Below the pieces are notes generated by a model. The model worked only from the letters and a program-made list of their open reading frames with translations. It had not been told where the DNA came from and did no database searches. From the NCBI RefSeq assembly GCF_041262565.1, contig NZ_JBGCCJ010000001.1, forward strand, positions 3,100,001 through 3,164,000: a DNA stretch of 64,000 bases, written 5' to 3'. Below, piece by piece: positions 42,258 through 51,075 of this stretch. The position numbers were made by a program, and so were the translations under genes. Numbering within the stretch: position 1 is the stretch's first letter; each line of letters begins with the position of its first letter. This DNA comes from Leifsonia sp. EB41. Its GTDB lineage: Bacteria; Actinomycetota; Actinomycetes; Actinomycetales; Microbacteriaceae.

Positions 42258-43265
42258 TCAGCGCGGCGGCGCGGTCGATCGGCGCATCACAAGATGCGCA
42301 GATGAGCGCACCGATCCGGTCCGCGGCTCTCCGCCGCCCAGCTCGTCCAGGAGGATGCGCGTCGCCACCGCCCCCTGCTCGAACGGGCTCTGCGCCATCG
42401 TGGTGAGCCCGAAGCACTCCGCGAAATCGTGGTCGTCGATGCCGATGACGGAGAGGTCCTCCGGCACGCGCAGTCCGTGATCGCCCGCGGCGAGGATCGC
42501 GCCCATCGCCATCTCGTCCGAGCCGGCGAACACCGCCGTCGGGCGCGGGCCCGGGCGGTCGAGCAGTCGGTTCATCGCCGCGCGGCCCTCGGGGAGGGAG
42601 AACCCGCCGGGGATGACCCACTCCGGCCGCACCGGGAGGTGGGCGGACTTCATGGCCTTCTCGAAACCCCGCAGGCGCCCGAGCGGGACGTTGCTGTTGA
42701 GGCCTTCCTCGTCCTCGCCGCCGATGTGCGCGATGTCGGTGTGACCGAGGCCGATCAGGTGGTTCGTGGCCTCCTTGGCGGTGGCCTTCTCGTCGATCCC
42801 GACGCTGCGCAGCCCCTTGACCGGCCCACCGACCACGATGGTCGGGTGGCCGAGCGATGCGAGCTGCTCGCGCTCGTCCGGCGTGAAGTCGAGGCACAGC
42901 GCCAGCAGCGCGTCCGTGCGCTTGCGCAGGATGCTGCGGTGGAAGACCCGCTCCCGGTCGCCGCGATGGCCGCCCAGGTTGAACAGGATCATGTCGTAGC
43001 TGGCCGAGCGCAACTCCGCGTCGACGCCCTCCAGCACCTGCGTGTAGAACCAGCGGCTCACCGAGGGGACGACGACGCCGAGCGCCAGGGTGCGCCCGCT
43101 GGCCAATCCTGACGCGCTCGACGACGCGACGTAGCCGAGCTCGTCGGCGGCGCGCCGCACCGCTGCGCGCGTCGTGTCCGACACGTTGGGGAGCCCCCGC
43201 AGCGCCCGCGAGACCGTCGCCGTGGAGACGCCGGTCGCGCGCGCGACCTCCTCGATCCCTGCCAT
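42258..43265 (-). CDS. LacI-family transcriptional regulator
   Basis: This 335-residue repressor has the N-terminal HTH GIEEVARATGVSTATVSRAL with hinge helix, then the periplasmic-binding-protein-like sugar domain (VVVPSVSRWFYTQVLEGVDA, GLGHTDIAHIGGEDE, AVFAGSDEMAMGAILAAGDH, VIGIDDHDFAECFGLTTMAQ). It is the last gene of the sugar ABC operon, 11 bases after the small membrane protein. It most likely represses the SBP promoter through the twin sites at 46933-46959. The inducer sugar is unknown. Confidence 0.93.
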   Translation of the reverse strand: MAGIEEVARATGVSTATVSRALRGLPNVSDTTRAAVRRAADELGYVASSSASGLASGRTLALGVVVPSVSRWFYTQVLEGVDAELRSASYDMILFNLGGHRGDRERVFHRSILRKRTDALLALCLDFTPDEREQLASLGHPTIVVGGPVKGLRSVGIDEKATAKEATNHLIGLGHTDIAHIGGEDEEGLNSNVPLGRLRGFEKAMKSAHLPVRPEWVIPGGFSLPEGRAAMNRLLDRPGPRPTAVFAGSDEMAMGAILAAGDHGLRVPEDLSVIGIDDHDFAECFGLTTMAQSPFEQGAVATRILLDELGGGEPRTGSVRSSAHLVMRRSTAPPR

Positions 43266-43275
43266 GATCCCCCCG

Positions 43276-43512
43276 TCAGGAGTCCTGGCCCGCTCGTGCC
43301 TCCTCCGCCCGCAGGCGCGCCGCCACGATGCGGTGGCGCGCCTGCAACAGAGCGATGAAGATCACGACGAGCACGAGCGAGATCAGCGCCCACGTCAGCG
43401 CGGGTTGACCGGTCAGCTCGCAGACGGCTGTGATGATCGCGAAAGCCGCCCCGAAGAAGCCGACGAAGCCGAGGCCGATCTCGACGAGCTCCTTCGGGTC
43501 GGTCACGCGCAT
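43276..43512 (-). CDS. small two-segment membrane protein in a sugar ABC operon, 78 aa
   Basis: A short acidic start (MRVTDPKELVE) is followed by two hydrophobic helices (about 11-31 and 38-56) and a charged Arg/Glu helix (ARHRIVAARLRAEEARAG). It begins 3 bases after the MalG-type gene stop and ends 10 bases before lacI, so it is cotranscribed with the transporter. I recognise no family. It may be an accessory subunit or regulator of the permease, by context only. Confidence 0.7.
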   Translation of the reverse strand: MRVTDPKELVEIGLGFVGFFGAAFAIITAVCELTGQPALTWALISLVLVVIFIALLQARHRIVAARLRAEEARAGQDS

Positions 43513-43515
43513 CGG

Positions 43516-44430
43516 TCAGCCCTTCACTCCACCTGCGGTCAGGCCCGCCACGATCCGGCGCTGGAAGATCAGCACCAGGATGATGAGCGGGACGGTCACG
43601 ATCGTACCGGCTGCCATGATGGCGGTGTACGGCTCCTGGTGCGGCTGGCTCCCGGTGAACGAGGCGATGGCGACCGTCACCGGCTGCGTCGCGTCGCTCG
43701 AGAGCTGGCTGGAGATCAGGAACTCGTTCCAGGACGAGATGAACGCCAGGATCGCGGTCGTGAACACGGCGGGCGCCGCCAGCGGCAGGATGATCTTGCG
43801 GAACGCCTGCGCCTGGGTGCACCCGTCGATCCGTGCGGCCTCCTCCAGGTCCCACGGCATCTCGCGGAAGAACGAGACGAGCGTGTAGACCGTCAGCGGG
43901 AGGGCGAACGAGATCTCCGGGATGATCAGCGCCTGGTAGGTGCCCATCCACCCGATGTTCGTGAAGAGCTGGAACAGCGGGGTGATGAGCGCGACGCCCG
44001 GGAACATCGAGGCGGCGAGGATGATGCCGAGCACGATGCCCTTGCCCAGGAACTCCAGGCGGGCGAGCGCGTACGAGGCGAAGATGCCGACGACCAGGGA
44101 GATCACGGTGACGCAGACGCCGATGAACAGCGAGTTCAGCAGCGCCTGGCCGAGGTGGTTGCCCAGGTTGGTCGACAGTGCCGTCACGTAGTTGTCGAAC
44201 GTGATGTGCGTGAACCACGGCGTGTTGTCACTGGTGTAGCCGACGTCGCGGAACGACGTCACGACCATCCAGTAGAACGGCAGCAGACACCACAGCACGA
44301 TGACCAGCGCCTGCACGATGGTGCGGGTGTTCTGGTTGCGGTTGCGGGATCGCGTGCGGCTCTTCGTGCGCGGGCGGGCGGGTGCGTTCGTGTCGGAGGT
44401 GGCCGTTGTGGGGCCGGCGACGGTGGTCAT
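43516..44430 (-). CDS. carbohydrate ABC transporter permease (MalG type)
   Basis: This 304-residue protein has an Arg/Asn/Thr-rich cytoplasmic tail, then six membrane segments. The EAA loop, DLEEAARIDGCTQAQAFRKI, contacts the ATPase. FPGVALITPLFQLFTNIGWM is typical of MalG relatives. The ATG at 44430 shares one base with the MalF stop (TGATG). No ATPase gene is in the operon, so a shared MsiK-like ATPase elsewhere is expected, as in many actinobacteria. Confidence 0.93.
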   Translation of the reverse strand: MTTVAGPTTATSDTNAPARPRTKSRTRSRNRNQNTRTIVQALVIVLWCLLPFYWMVVTSFRDVGYTSDNTPWFTHITFDNYVTALSTNLGNHLGQALLNSLFIGVCVTVISLVVGIFASYALARLEFLGKGIVLGIILAASMFPGVALITPLFQLFTNIGWMGTYQALIIPEISFALPLTVYTLVSFFREMPWDLEEAARIDGCTQAQAFRKIILPLAAPAVFTTAILAFISSWNEFLISSQLSSDATQPVTVAIASFTGSQPHQEPYTAIMAAGTIVTVPLIILVLIFQRRIVAGLTAGGVKG

Positions 44431-45461
44431 CACTTCGCTCCCTTCGCTTGCGTCTCCTGCGTTCGCACCACGTTCGTGCCGAGGAACCGCACGAAGATGA
44501 ACGCGACCAGGAAGATCAGGATGAACGTGATGGTGGAGAGGGCGGCAGCGCTGTTGAAGCCCTGCCTGATCTGATCGACCACGAGGATGGACAGTGTCGT
44601 CGTCGCATGGCCTGTGCCACCGCCGCCGCCTGTCAGGATCTGCGGCAGGTCGTAGATGCGGAGGGCGTCGAGGGTGCGGAACAGGATCGCGACCATCAGC
44701 GCCGGCTTCAGCAGCGGCATCGTGACGCGCCAGAAGCGCTGCCACGTGCTCGCGCCGTCCATCTTCGCCGCCTCGTAGACGTCCTCCGGGATGATCTGGA
44801 GGCCGGCCAGGATGAGCAGCGCCATGAACGGCGTCGTCTTCCAGGTGTCGGCGATGATGACCGCGAACCGGGACGCCCATTCGTCGCTCGTCCAGAGGAT
44901 GTGCGCGTTGAGGACGGCGTTCGCGACACCGGCGACCGAGAAGATGAAGAACCAGAGCTTGGCGGTGACGGCGGTGGGGATCGCCCACGGGATCAGGATG
45001 GCCGCGCGGACGAAGCCGCGGCCGCGGAAGGCGCGGTTCATGATGAGCGCGAACCAGAGGCCGAGGACGGTCTCGAGGATGACGGTCGTGATCGTGAAGA
45101 AGAAGGTGACCCCGACGGCGCTCCAGAAGGTGGAGCCGAGGTTGCCGGGCGGGCACGAGACCGTGGTCCCGTTCGGGCCGGCGCACTGCTGGAACAGCCA
45201 GTGGGCGTAGTTCTGGAATCCGGCGAAGCCGCCCTGGACGAACAGGCCCGTCGCCGGGTCGAGCCCTGCGTCCTTCTGGAACGACATCACGACGGCGCTG
45301 ACGATCGGGTACCCGATCACGATGGCGAGCAGGATCAGCGTGGGGAGGATGAGGTAGAGGGCCCAGCGGCTCTGCTGGCGGCGGGTGTGCTTGACTCCGG
45401 CGCGCTGCTCGGGCGGCCTGTTATTTGTTGCTGAGGGGGCGACGACGTTCGACGTTGACAT
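44430..45461 (-). CDS. carbohydrate ABC transporter permease (MalF type)
   Basis: This 343-residue, six-segment permease has an EAA loop PEDVYEAAKMDGASTWQRFW followed by RVTMPLLKP. A long first outside loop carries two Cys residues (QQCAGPNGTTVSCPPG) that could form a disulfide. The ATG follows GGAGG by 6 bases. It is coupled to the MalG-type gene and lies 82 bases after the binding-protein gene. Confidence 0.93.
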   Translation of the reverse strand: MSTSNVVAPSATNNRPPEQRAGVKHTRRQQSRWALYLILPTLILLAIVIGYPIVSAVVMSFQKDAGLDPATGLFVQGGFAGFQNYAHWLFQQCAGPNGTTVSCPPGNLGSTFWSAVGVTFFFTITTVILETVLGLWFALIMNRAFRGRGFVRAAILIPWAIPTAVTAKLWFFIFSVAGVANAVLNAHILWTSDEWASRFAVIIADTWKTTPFMALLILAGLQIIPEDVYEAAKMDGASTWQRFWRVTMPLLKPALMVAILFRTLDALRIYDLPQILTGGGGGTGHATTTLSILVVDQIRQGFNSAAALSTITFILIFLVAFIFVRFLGTNVVRTQETQAKGAK

Positions 45462-45543
45462 GTGCGGCCTCCGGGGAGAAAGCGGTGGGGGTGGGGAGCC
45501 GGGCGGCGGGAATGGTCCCGCCGCCCGGCGACCGTGGTGGGGC

Positions 45544-46833
45544 CTACTGGCCCGCGCTCGCGGTCTTGATGGCCGCGGACATGTCCTTCAGTGCCTGATC
45601 GACCGACTTGTCGCCCTTCAGGGCGGCGTAGGCGTTGTCCTGAACGGCCTTGGTGATGGCCGGGTAGAACGGCGAAACGGGACGCGGGACCGCGTTCTCG
45701 ATCGACGTCTTCAGGGTGCTCAGGTACGGCAGCTGGCTGTTCAGGCCAGGGTCGCTGTACAGCGAGGACAGCACAGGCGCGAGCGAGCCCTGCGTCACGA
45801 AGAACTTCTGGGTCTCTTCGCTCTGCAGGAACTGCAGGAAGGCGAACGCGGTCGCCTTGTGCTTGCTGTAGACGCTGATCGCGGCGTTGTGACCGCCCAG
45901 GCTGGACACGCCCGGCTTGTCGGCCGTGATGCCCGGCAGCGGCGCGATGCCGAAGGTGTCCTTCACCGTGGACGATCCGTCGGTCTTGGCCAGGTTGTAG
46001 ACGTACGGCCAGTTGCGCAGGAACATCAGCTTGCCGGCCTCGAACGCCTGACGGCCCTGCTCCTCCTGGTAGGTGATGGCCTCGGCCGGGATCTGGCCGT
46101 TCTTGAAGCCGTCCACCAGGCGGGTCAGACCCGCGTTGGCCTGCGAGCTGTCGACGGTGACGGTCTTGCCGTCGTCGCCGACGATGGTGCCGCCGTTGGT
46201 GTTGATGGCCTCGGCCACGTTCACCGTCAGGCCCTCGTACTGGGCGAACTGACCGGCGTAGCAGCCGATGCCCTTCGCCTTGGCGACGTCGCAGTCCTTC
46301 AGCATCTCATCCCACGTCTTGGGCGGGCTGGAGACGAGATCCTTGCGGTAGTACAGGATTCCGCCGTCGGAGGTCTGCGGCGCCGCGTACTGGGTGCCGT
46401 TGTACGTGCCCGACTTGACCGTCGGCGCGAGCAGCTTCGAGTTGTCCATCTTCAGGTTGCCGGTGAGCGGCTGCAGCCAGCCCTTCGCGGCGAACTCGCC
46501 CGTCCACACGACGTCGACATCGACGACGTCGTAGTTCGGGTCCTTCGCCTGGAAGTGCTGCACGAGGTCGTCGTGCTGCTGGTCGGCCTGGTCGGTCTGC
46601 TCCTTGAAGGTGACCTTCTCGCTGGGGTGTGCTGCGTTCCACTTGTCGACCAGGGGACGGACGACGTTGGAGTTGTCCTTGCCCTGTACGTAGGTGATGG
46701 GGCCCTTGCTGTCGAGGTTGGCGCTGGCGTCTCCGCCCGAGCTACTGCCTCCTGAACCGCCGCCGGTGCATCCCGCAAGTGCGATGCCGGCGAGGGCGAC
46801 TCCTGCGATCACGGAGAGACGTGCTGCTTTCAT
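45544..46833 (-). CDS. sugar ABC transporter substrate-binding lipoprotein
   Basis: This 429-residue family-1 solute-binding protein has a lipoprotein signal peptide (MKAARLSVIAGVALAGIALA followed by GC) with lipobox LAGC, so it is membrane-anchored outside. A Gly/Ser linker follows, then the two-lobe fold (VTFKEQTDQADQQHDDLVQH, DVDVVWTGEFAAKGWLQPLT, LMFLRNWPYVYNLAK, SVYSKHKATAFAFLQFLQSE). The ATG at 46833 follows GAGGAG. It is the first gene of the operon and carries the LacI sites in its promoter. The sugar is unknown. Confidence 0.94.
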   Translation of the reverse strand: MKAARLSVIAGVALAGIALAGCTGGGSGGSSSGGDASANLDSKGPITYVQGKDNSNVVRPLVDKWNAAHPSEKVTFKEQTDQADQQHDDLVQHFQAKDPNYDVVDVDVVWTGEFAAKGWLQPLTGNLKMDNSKLLAPTVKSGTYNGTQYAAPQTSDGGILYYRKDLVSSPPKTWDEMLKDCDVAKAKGIGCYAGQFAQYEGLTVNVAEAINTNGGTIVGDDGKTVTVDSSQANAGLTRLVDGFKNGQIPAEAITYQEEQGRQAFEAGKLMFLRNWPYVYNLAKTDGSSTVKDTFGIAPLPGITADKPGVSSLGGHNAAISVYSKHKATAFAFLQFLQSEETQKFFVTQGSLAPVLSSLYSDPGLNSQLPYLSTLKTSIENAVPRPVSPFYPAITKAVQDNAYAALKGDKSVDQALKDMSAAIKTASAGQ

Positions 46834-46932
46834 TTCACTCCTCGTTGAGTATTTGGTGCTCGTGTCGAGCATGGTGCTCTTGGTGCAGGCGCGGGTGCGC
46901 CCGGGCTCAACGTACTCCCGCCGATAATTCTG

Positions 46933-46959
46933 TGCAAGCGTTTACGTCAAGCGCTTGCA
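46933..46959 (-). promoter_or_regulatory. twin LacI operators over the sugar-import promoter
   Basis: TGCAAGCGTTTACG (46933-46946) and GTCAAGCGCTTGCA (46946-46959) both fit the LacI-family pattern around AANCGNTT. TGCAAGCG and CGCTTGCA also form an outer inverted repeat. On the minus strand TTGACG lies inside them and TTATCG 17 bases on, so repressor binding would cover the -35 box. Confidence 0.7.
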
Positions 46960-47067
46960 TTGCGATTGGGTCACGGTGGGGTCTACCCACGAGCGGGGGC
47001 ACGGTGTTCCTCCGACGGCGTAACCGGCCCGGAGTCCGCACCCACGACGCCGACGTAGGCTTTCGGT

Positions 47068-48955
47068 GTGAGCGGAATGCGTGGCATGGTCGGAGGCGGC
47101 GGTCCCATGCGCTCGCGGGTCAGCACCGGCGACGCGGCGGCCCAGCGGGCGCTGAACGCGGAGGCGCCGCGCATCCCGCACCTGTTCCGCCGGATCGTGT
47201 CGCTGTTCGCCGCACACAGGGCCGCCATCATCATGACGATGGTGCTGGTGCTGATCGGTGCTGCGCTGTCCGTCGTCCCGCCGCTGCTCACCCAGCGCGC
47301 CTTCGACCACGGGCTGTTCCCGAAGTCCGGGACGCCGGACATGCCGGTGCTGATCGAGATCGTCGTGATCATGATCGTGGTCTTCGTCGGGTCAGCGCTG
47401 CTCGGCGTCTGGCAGACCTACCTGACCTCGTCGGTCGGCAACAAGGTGATGGGCGCGCTGCGGGTGCGGCTGTTCTCGCACCTGCAGTCGATGGAGCTGA
47501 GCTTCTTCACCAAGACCAAGACCGGCATCATCCAGTCGCGGCTGCAGAACGACGTCGGCGGCGTCGCCAACGTGCTCACCAACACCATGTCGAGCATCCT
47601 CGGCAACACGGTCACGGTGATCGCGGCGCTGGTGGCGATGCTGCTGCTCAACTGGCAGCTCACCATCGTGGCGGTCATCCTGATGCCCATCCTGGTGATC
47701 GCCCAGCGCCGGGTCGGCCAGGTGCGCGCACGGATCGCGACCCGGACCCAGGAGTCGCTGTCGGACATGACCGCGATCACGCAGGAGACGCTGAGCGTGT
47801 CCGGCATCCTTCTCTCGAAGAGCTTCAACCGGCAGCAGGCCGAGATCGAGCGCTACTCGGACGAGAACCGGACCCAGATCCGGCTGCAGGTGTCGCAGTC
47901 GATGAGCGGGCAGTGGTTCTTCGCGATGGTGAACATCTTCCTGTCGTCCATCCCGGCGATCGTCTACCTGGTCTCGGGCTGGCTGATCCTCGGCGGGGCG
48001 ACGGACATCACCGGCGGGCACGATCGTCGCGTTCACGACGGTGCAGGCGCGGCTGCTGTTCCCGCTGCTCGCGCTCATGCGGGTGGCGCTGGACCTGCAG
48101 ACCTCCGGCGCCCTGTTCGCCCGGATCTTCGAGTACCTCGACCTGAAGCCGGCCATCGCCGACCGGCCGGACGCCGTGCCGGTCGACCCGGGCCGCGACC
48201 TCGGCCGCATCGAGTTCGACCACGTGGTGTTCCGCTATCCGGACGCCCGGCCGGGGGAGCGCAACACCCTGGACGACGTGTCGTTCACGATCGAGCCCGG
48301 CGAGTTCGCCGCGTTCGTCGGGCCGAGCGGCGCGGGCAAGACCACGGTGAGCTACCTCATCCCGCGGTTCTACGACACGACCTCCGGGCGCATCGTGTTC
48401 GGGGACACCGACCTGCGCGACCTGCAGCAGGACTCCCTGGTCTCGCACATCGGCGTGGTCAGCCAGGAGACCTACCTCTTCCACGCGACCATCGCCGAGA
48501 ACCTCCGGTACGCGCGTCCGGACGCGACGCAGGCCGAACTGGAGGCCGCGGCGACTCGGGCGAACATCCACGAGACGATCGTGAGCTTCCCGGACGGCTA
48601 CGACACGATCGTGGGGGAGCGCGGCTACCGGCTGTCGGGCGGCGAGAAGCAGCGCATCGCGATCGCGCGGGTGCTGCTGAAGGACCCGGAGGTGCTCATC
48701 CTCGACGAGGCGACGAGCGCGCTCGACACCATCTCGGAGCGGGTCGTGCAGCAAGCGCTGGACACAGCCTCCCGCGGGCGCACGACCATCGCGATCGCGC
48801 ACCGGCTGTCCACGATCGTCGCCGCGGACGTCATCTTCGTGATCGACCACGGGCAGGTGGTCGAGCGCGGGACGCACCGCGAGCTCCTGGAGGTCGGCGG
48901 CGTCTACGCGCGCCTGTACCGCGAGCAGACCGAGACCGCCCTCCTCGACGACTGA
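47068..48955 (+). pseudogene. ABC multidrug exporter half-transporter, frameshifted by one G
   Basis: The first ~317 codons (47068 to about 48018) encode an ABC membrane domain with six segments (IIMTMVLVLIGAALSVVPPL, TSSVGNKVMGALRVRLFSHL, FFTKTKTGIIQSRLQNDVGG). At 48011-48020 an extra G (GGCGGG for GGCGG) shifts the frame. The next frame continues exactly: IVAFTTVQARLLFPLLALM, then Walker A GPSGAGKTT, Q-loop VVSQETYL, signature LSGGEKQRI, Walker B VLILDEATSALD and H-loop AHRLST. Total length without the G is 628 residues, normal for the family. TAGGCT lies 6 bases before the GTG start. It is a pseudogene or a sequencing error. Confidence 0.85.
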
Positions 48956-48971
48956 CCCCTTCTCCCGGCGC

Positions 48972-49028
48972 CGAGGGGCACGTGAACGCCCCTAAAAGGG
49001 TGTTGTAGGGGCGTTTACGTGCCCCTCG
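48972..49028. repeat. 57-bp palindromic repeat, copy 2
   Basis: The arms CGAGGGGCACGTGAACGCCC continuing with CTA pair with the right half with one mismatch. It shares the core AACGCCCCTA with copy 3 at 63548. It lies 16 bases after the ABC exporter stop and 4 before the metal box at 49033. Confidence 0.85.
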
Positions 49029-49032
49029 ATCA

Positions 49033-49052
49033 TTGTTAGGCTGGGCTAACAA
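49033..49052. promoter_or_regulatory. DtxR/MntR-type operator before mntH
   Basis: TTGTTAG-GCTGGG-CTAACAA is a 7-bp inverted repeat with a 6-base spacer, close to the DtxR-family pattern TTAGG..CCTAA. It contains TAGGCT as a possible -10 box. A further GGTTAG half-site follows at 49056. Confidence 0.7.
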
Positions 49053-49073
49053 CGAGGTTAGGGGCGGGCGACT

Positions 49074-50315
49074 ATGGCGCTGGAGGTCGTGGAGCGGCCC
49101 GCGCGCTCCCGCCTGCGCCTCTGGTTCCTGCTCGGCCCGGCCTTCGTCGCGGCGATCGCGTATGTCGACCCGGGCAACGTCGCGGCCAACCTCACCGCGG
49201 GCGCGCGCTACGGCTACCTCCTGGTCTGGGTGCTCGTCGCGGCCAACGGGATCGCGGTCTTCGTGCAGTACCAGTCCGCGAAGCTCGGCATCGTCACCGG
49301 CCGCAGCCTCCCCGAGCTCCTCGGCGCGCGGCTCGGCACCGGGGCACGGCGCGCGTACTGGGCGCAGGCCGAGCTCGTCGCGGCCGCGACCGACATCGCC
49401 GAGGTGATCGGCGGGGCCATCGCGCTGAACCTGCTGTTCGGCCTGCCGCTCCCGGTCGGCGGCCTCATCGTCGGCGTCGCCGCCATCGGGCTGCTCGCCG
49501 TGCAGACCCATGGCGGGCAGCGGCCGTTCGAGGCGGTCGTCCTCGTGCTGCTCGGGGTGATCGCCGTGGGCTTCCTGGCCGGGCTCGTCGTGAGCCCTGT
49601 CGACTGGAGGGCGGCGGCGTCCGGGCTGGTGCCGCGTTTCGACGGGGCGCCCACGGTGCTGCTGGCCGCGAGCATGCTCGGCGCGACGGTCATGCCGCAC
49701 GCGATCTACCTGCACTCGGCGCTCGCCCGCGACCGGCACGGCGCCGGCGGCGACGAGGGGCGCACGCGCACGCTGCTCCGGGCCACCCGGCTGGACGTCG
49801 TCCTCGCGCTGGTGCTGGCCGGCGCGGTCAACATCGCGATGCTGCTGCTCGCCGCATCCGCGCTGCCGGGGGTCGCGGGCACCGACACGATCGAGGGCGC
49901 GCACGCCGCGATCAGCGCGGCGCTCGGACCGGCGATCGGCGTGATCTTCGCGGTCGGGCTGCTGGCGTCCGGGCTGGCGTCGACCTCGGTCGGGAGCTAC
50001 GCCGGCGCGACGATCATGAGCGGCCTGCTGCGCGTGCGGGTGCCGCTGCTCGCCCGGCGGATCGTCACGCTCATTCCGGCTGTCGTCATCCTGTGGCTCG
50101 GCGCCGACCCGACCTGGGCGCTGGTGCTGTCGCAGGTGTTCCTGAGCCTCGGCATCCCGTTCGCGATGATCCCGCTGCTGCGGCTGACCGGGTCGCGTGC
50201 GGTGATGGGGAAGCGGGCGGACGCCGGCTGGGTGCGGGTCGTGGGCTGGGGCGTCGCCGCGCTCGTGGTGGCGCTCAACCTCGCGCTGGTGGCGTTCACA
50301 CTGCTGCCGCAGTGA
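49074..50315 (+). CDS. mntH: NRAMP-family divalent metal transporter (MntH type)
   Basis: This 413-residue, 11-segment proton-coupled importer of Mn(II)/Fe(II) has the metal-binding motif DPGN in AIAYVDPGNVAANLTAGARY on segment 1 and MPH in GATVMPHAIYLHSALARD on segment 6. The transport motif follows. The ATG at 49074 has only a weak GGGGCGGG ribosome-binding site. The DtxR-type box lies 22 bases upstream, and the DtxR-family gene is convergent 4 bases downstream, so manganese-dependent repression is likely. Confidence 0.93.
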   Translation: MALEVVERPARSRLRLWFLLGPAFVAAIAYVDPGNVAANLTAGARYGYLLVWVLVAANGIAVFVQYQSAKLGIVTGRSLPELLGARLGTGARRAYWAQAELVAAATDIAEVIGGAIALNLLFGLPLPVGGLIVGVAAIGLLAVQTHGGQRPFEAVVLVLLGVIAVGFLAGLVVSPVDWRAAASGLVPRFDGAPTVLLAASMLGATVMPHAIYLHSALARDRHGAGGDEGRTRTLLRATRLDVVLALVLAGAVNIAMLLLAASALPGVAGTDTIEGAHAAISAALGPAIGVIFAVGLLASGLASTSVGSYAGATIMSGLLRVRVPLLARRIVTLIPAVVILWLGADPTWALVLSQVFLSLGIPFAMIPLLRLTGSRAVMGKRADAGWVRVVGWGVAALVVALNLALVAFTLLPQ

Positions 50316-50319
50316 GCGG

Positions 50320-50988
50320 TCAGGCCCCGGCGACCCAGACGGCCCCGGCGGCCGTCGCGCCGAGGACGATCGCGGCGTCCCCGATGTTCACCGTCACGTC
50401 GCCCGCGAAGGCGCGGTGCTCGTCCACCGTCAGCACGGCGTCCAGGCCGATGCCGCGCTCGCCGAGATAGCGGAGGACGGCGGGGTCGGCGTCCGAGATG
50501 CGCACGACGGTGAGCGGGACGCCGGTCTCCGCGTTCAGCAGCGGCACGGCCTCCGGTCGCCGCGGGGTCCCGTCGGCCGTCGGGATGGGGTCGCCGTGCG
50601 GGTCGCGGGCCGGGTAACCGAGCCGCCGGTCGATCCGGTCGACCAGCCCGTCGGAGACGGCGTGCTCCAGCACCTCCGCCTCATCGTGCACCTCGTCCCA
50701 GCCGTAGCCGAGCTCCTCGACCAGGAAGGTCTCGATCAGCCGGTGCCTGCGCACCATCGCGACCGCGCCACGGCGGCCGTCGTCGGTCAGCTCGATCGCG
50801 CCGTACGGCTCATGCACGACCAGGCCCTGGTCGGCGAGCCGGCGGATGCCGTCCGACACGGTCGCGGCGCGCACGCCCATCCGCTCCGAGAGCTGCTTGA
50901 CGGTGATGGGGTCGCCGGACCACTCGGTCGCCGACCAGATCAGCTTCAGGTAGTCCTGAGCGACGGGCGAGAGATCGGACACGGGCAT
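50320..50988 (-). CDS. mntR: DtxR/MntR-family metal-dependent repressor
   Basis: This 222-residue regulator has a winged HTH (AQDYLKLIWSATEW, SERMGVRAATVSDGIRRLAD), dimerisation/metal domain (RHRLIETFLVEELGYGWDEV, HDEAEVLEHAVSDGLVDRID with the His/Glu ligands) and a C-terminal SH3-like FeoA domain (TVVRISDADPAVLRYLGERG), so it is the longer DtxR/IdeR-like form. TAGACT lies 7 bases before the ATG (leaderless). It sits tail to tail with mntH and probably binds the box at 49033. Manganese rather than iron as co-repressor is inferred from mntH. Confidence 0.9.
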   Translation of the reverse strand: MPVSDLSPVAQDYLKLIWSATEWSGDPITVKQLSERMGVRAATVSDGIRRLADQGLVVHEPYGAIELTDDGRRGAVAMVRRHRLIETFLVEELGYGWDEVHDEAEVLEHAVSDGLVDRIDRRLGYPARDPHGDPIPTADGTPRRPEAVPLLNAETGVPLTVVRISDADPAVLRYLGERGIGLDAVLTVDEHRAFAGDVTVNIGDAAIVLGATAAGAVWVAGA

Positions 50989-51075
50989 GGAGGAAAGTCT
51001 AGGCGGCGGCCCACAGCGCGAAGGAGCGGGGTCACACGGCGGCAACGCCGCACCCGCCCTGTTACGGTGGACCGC

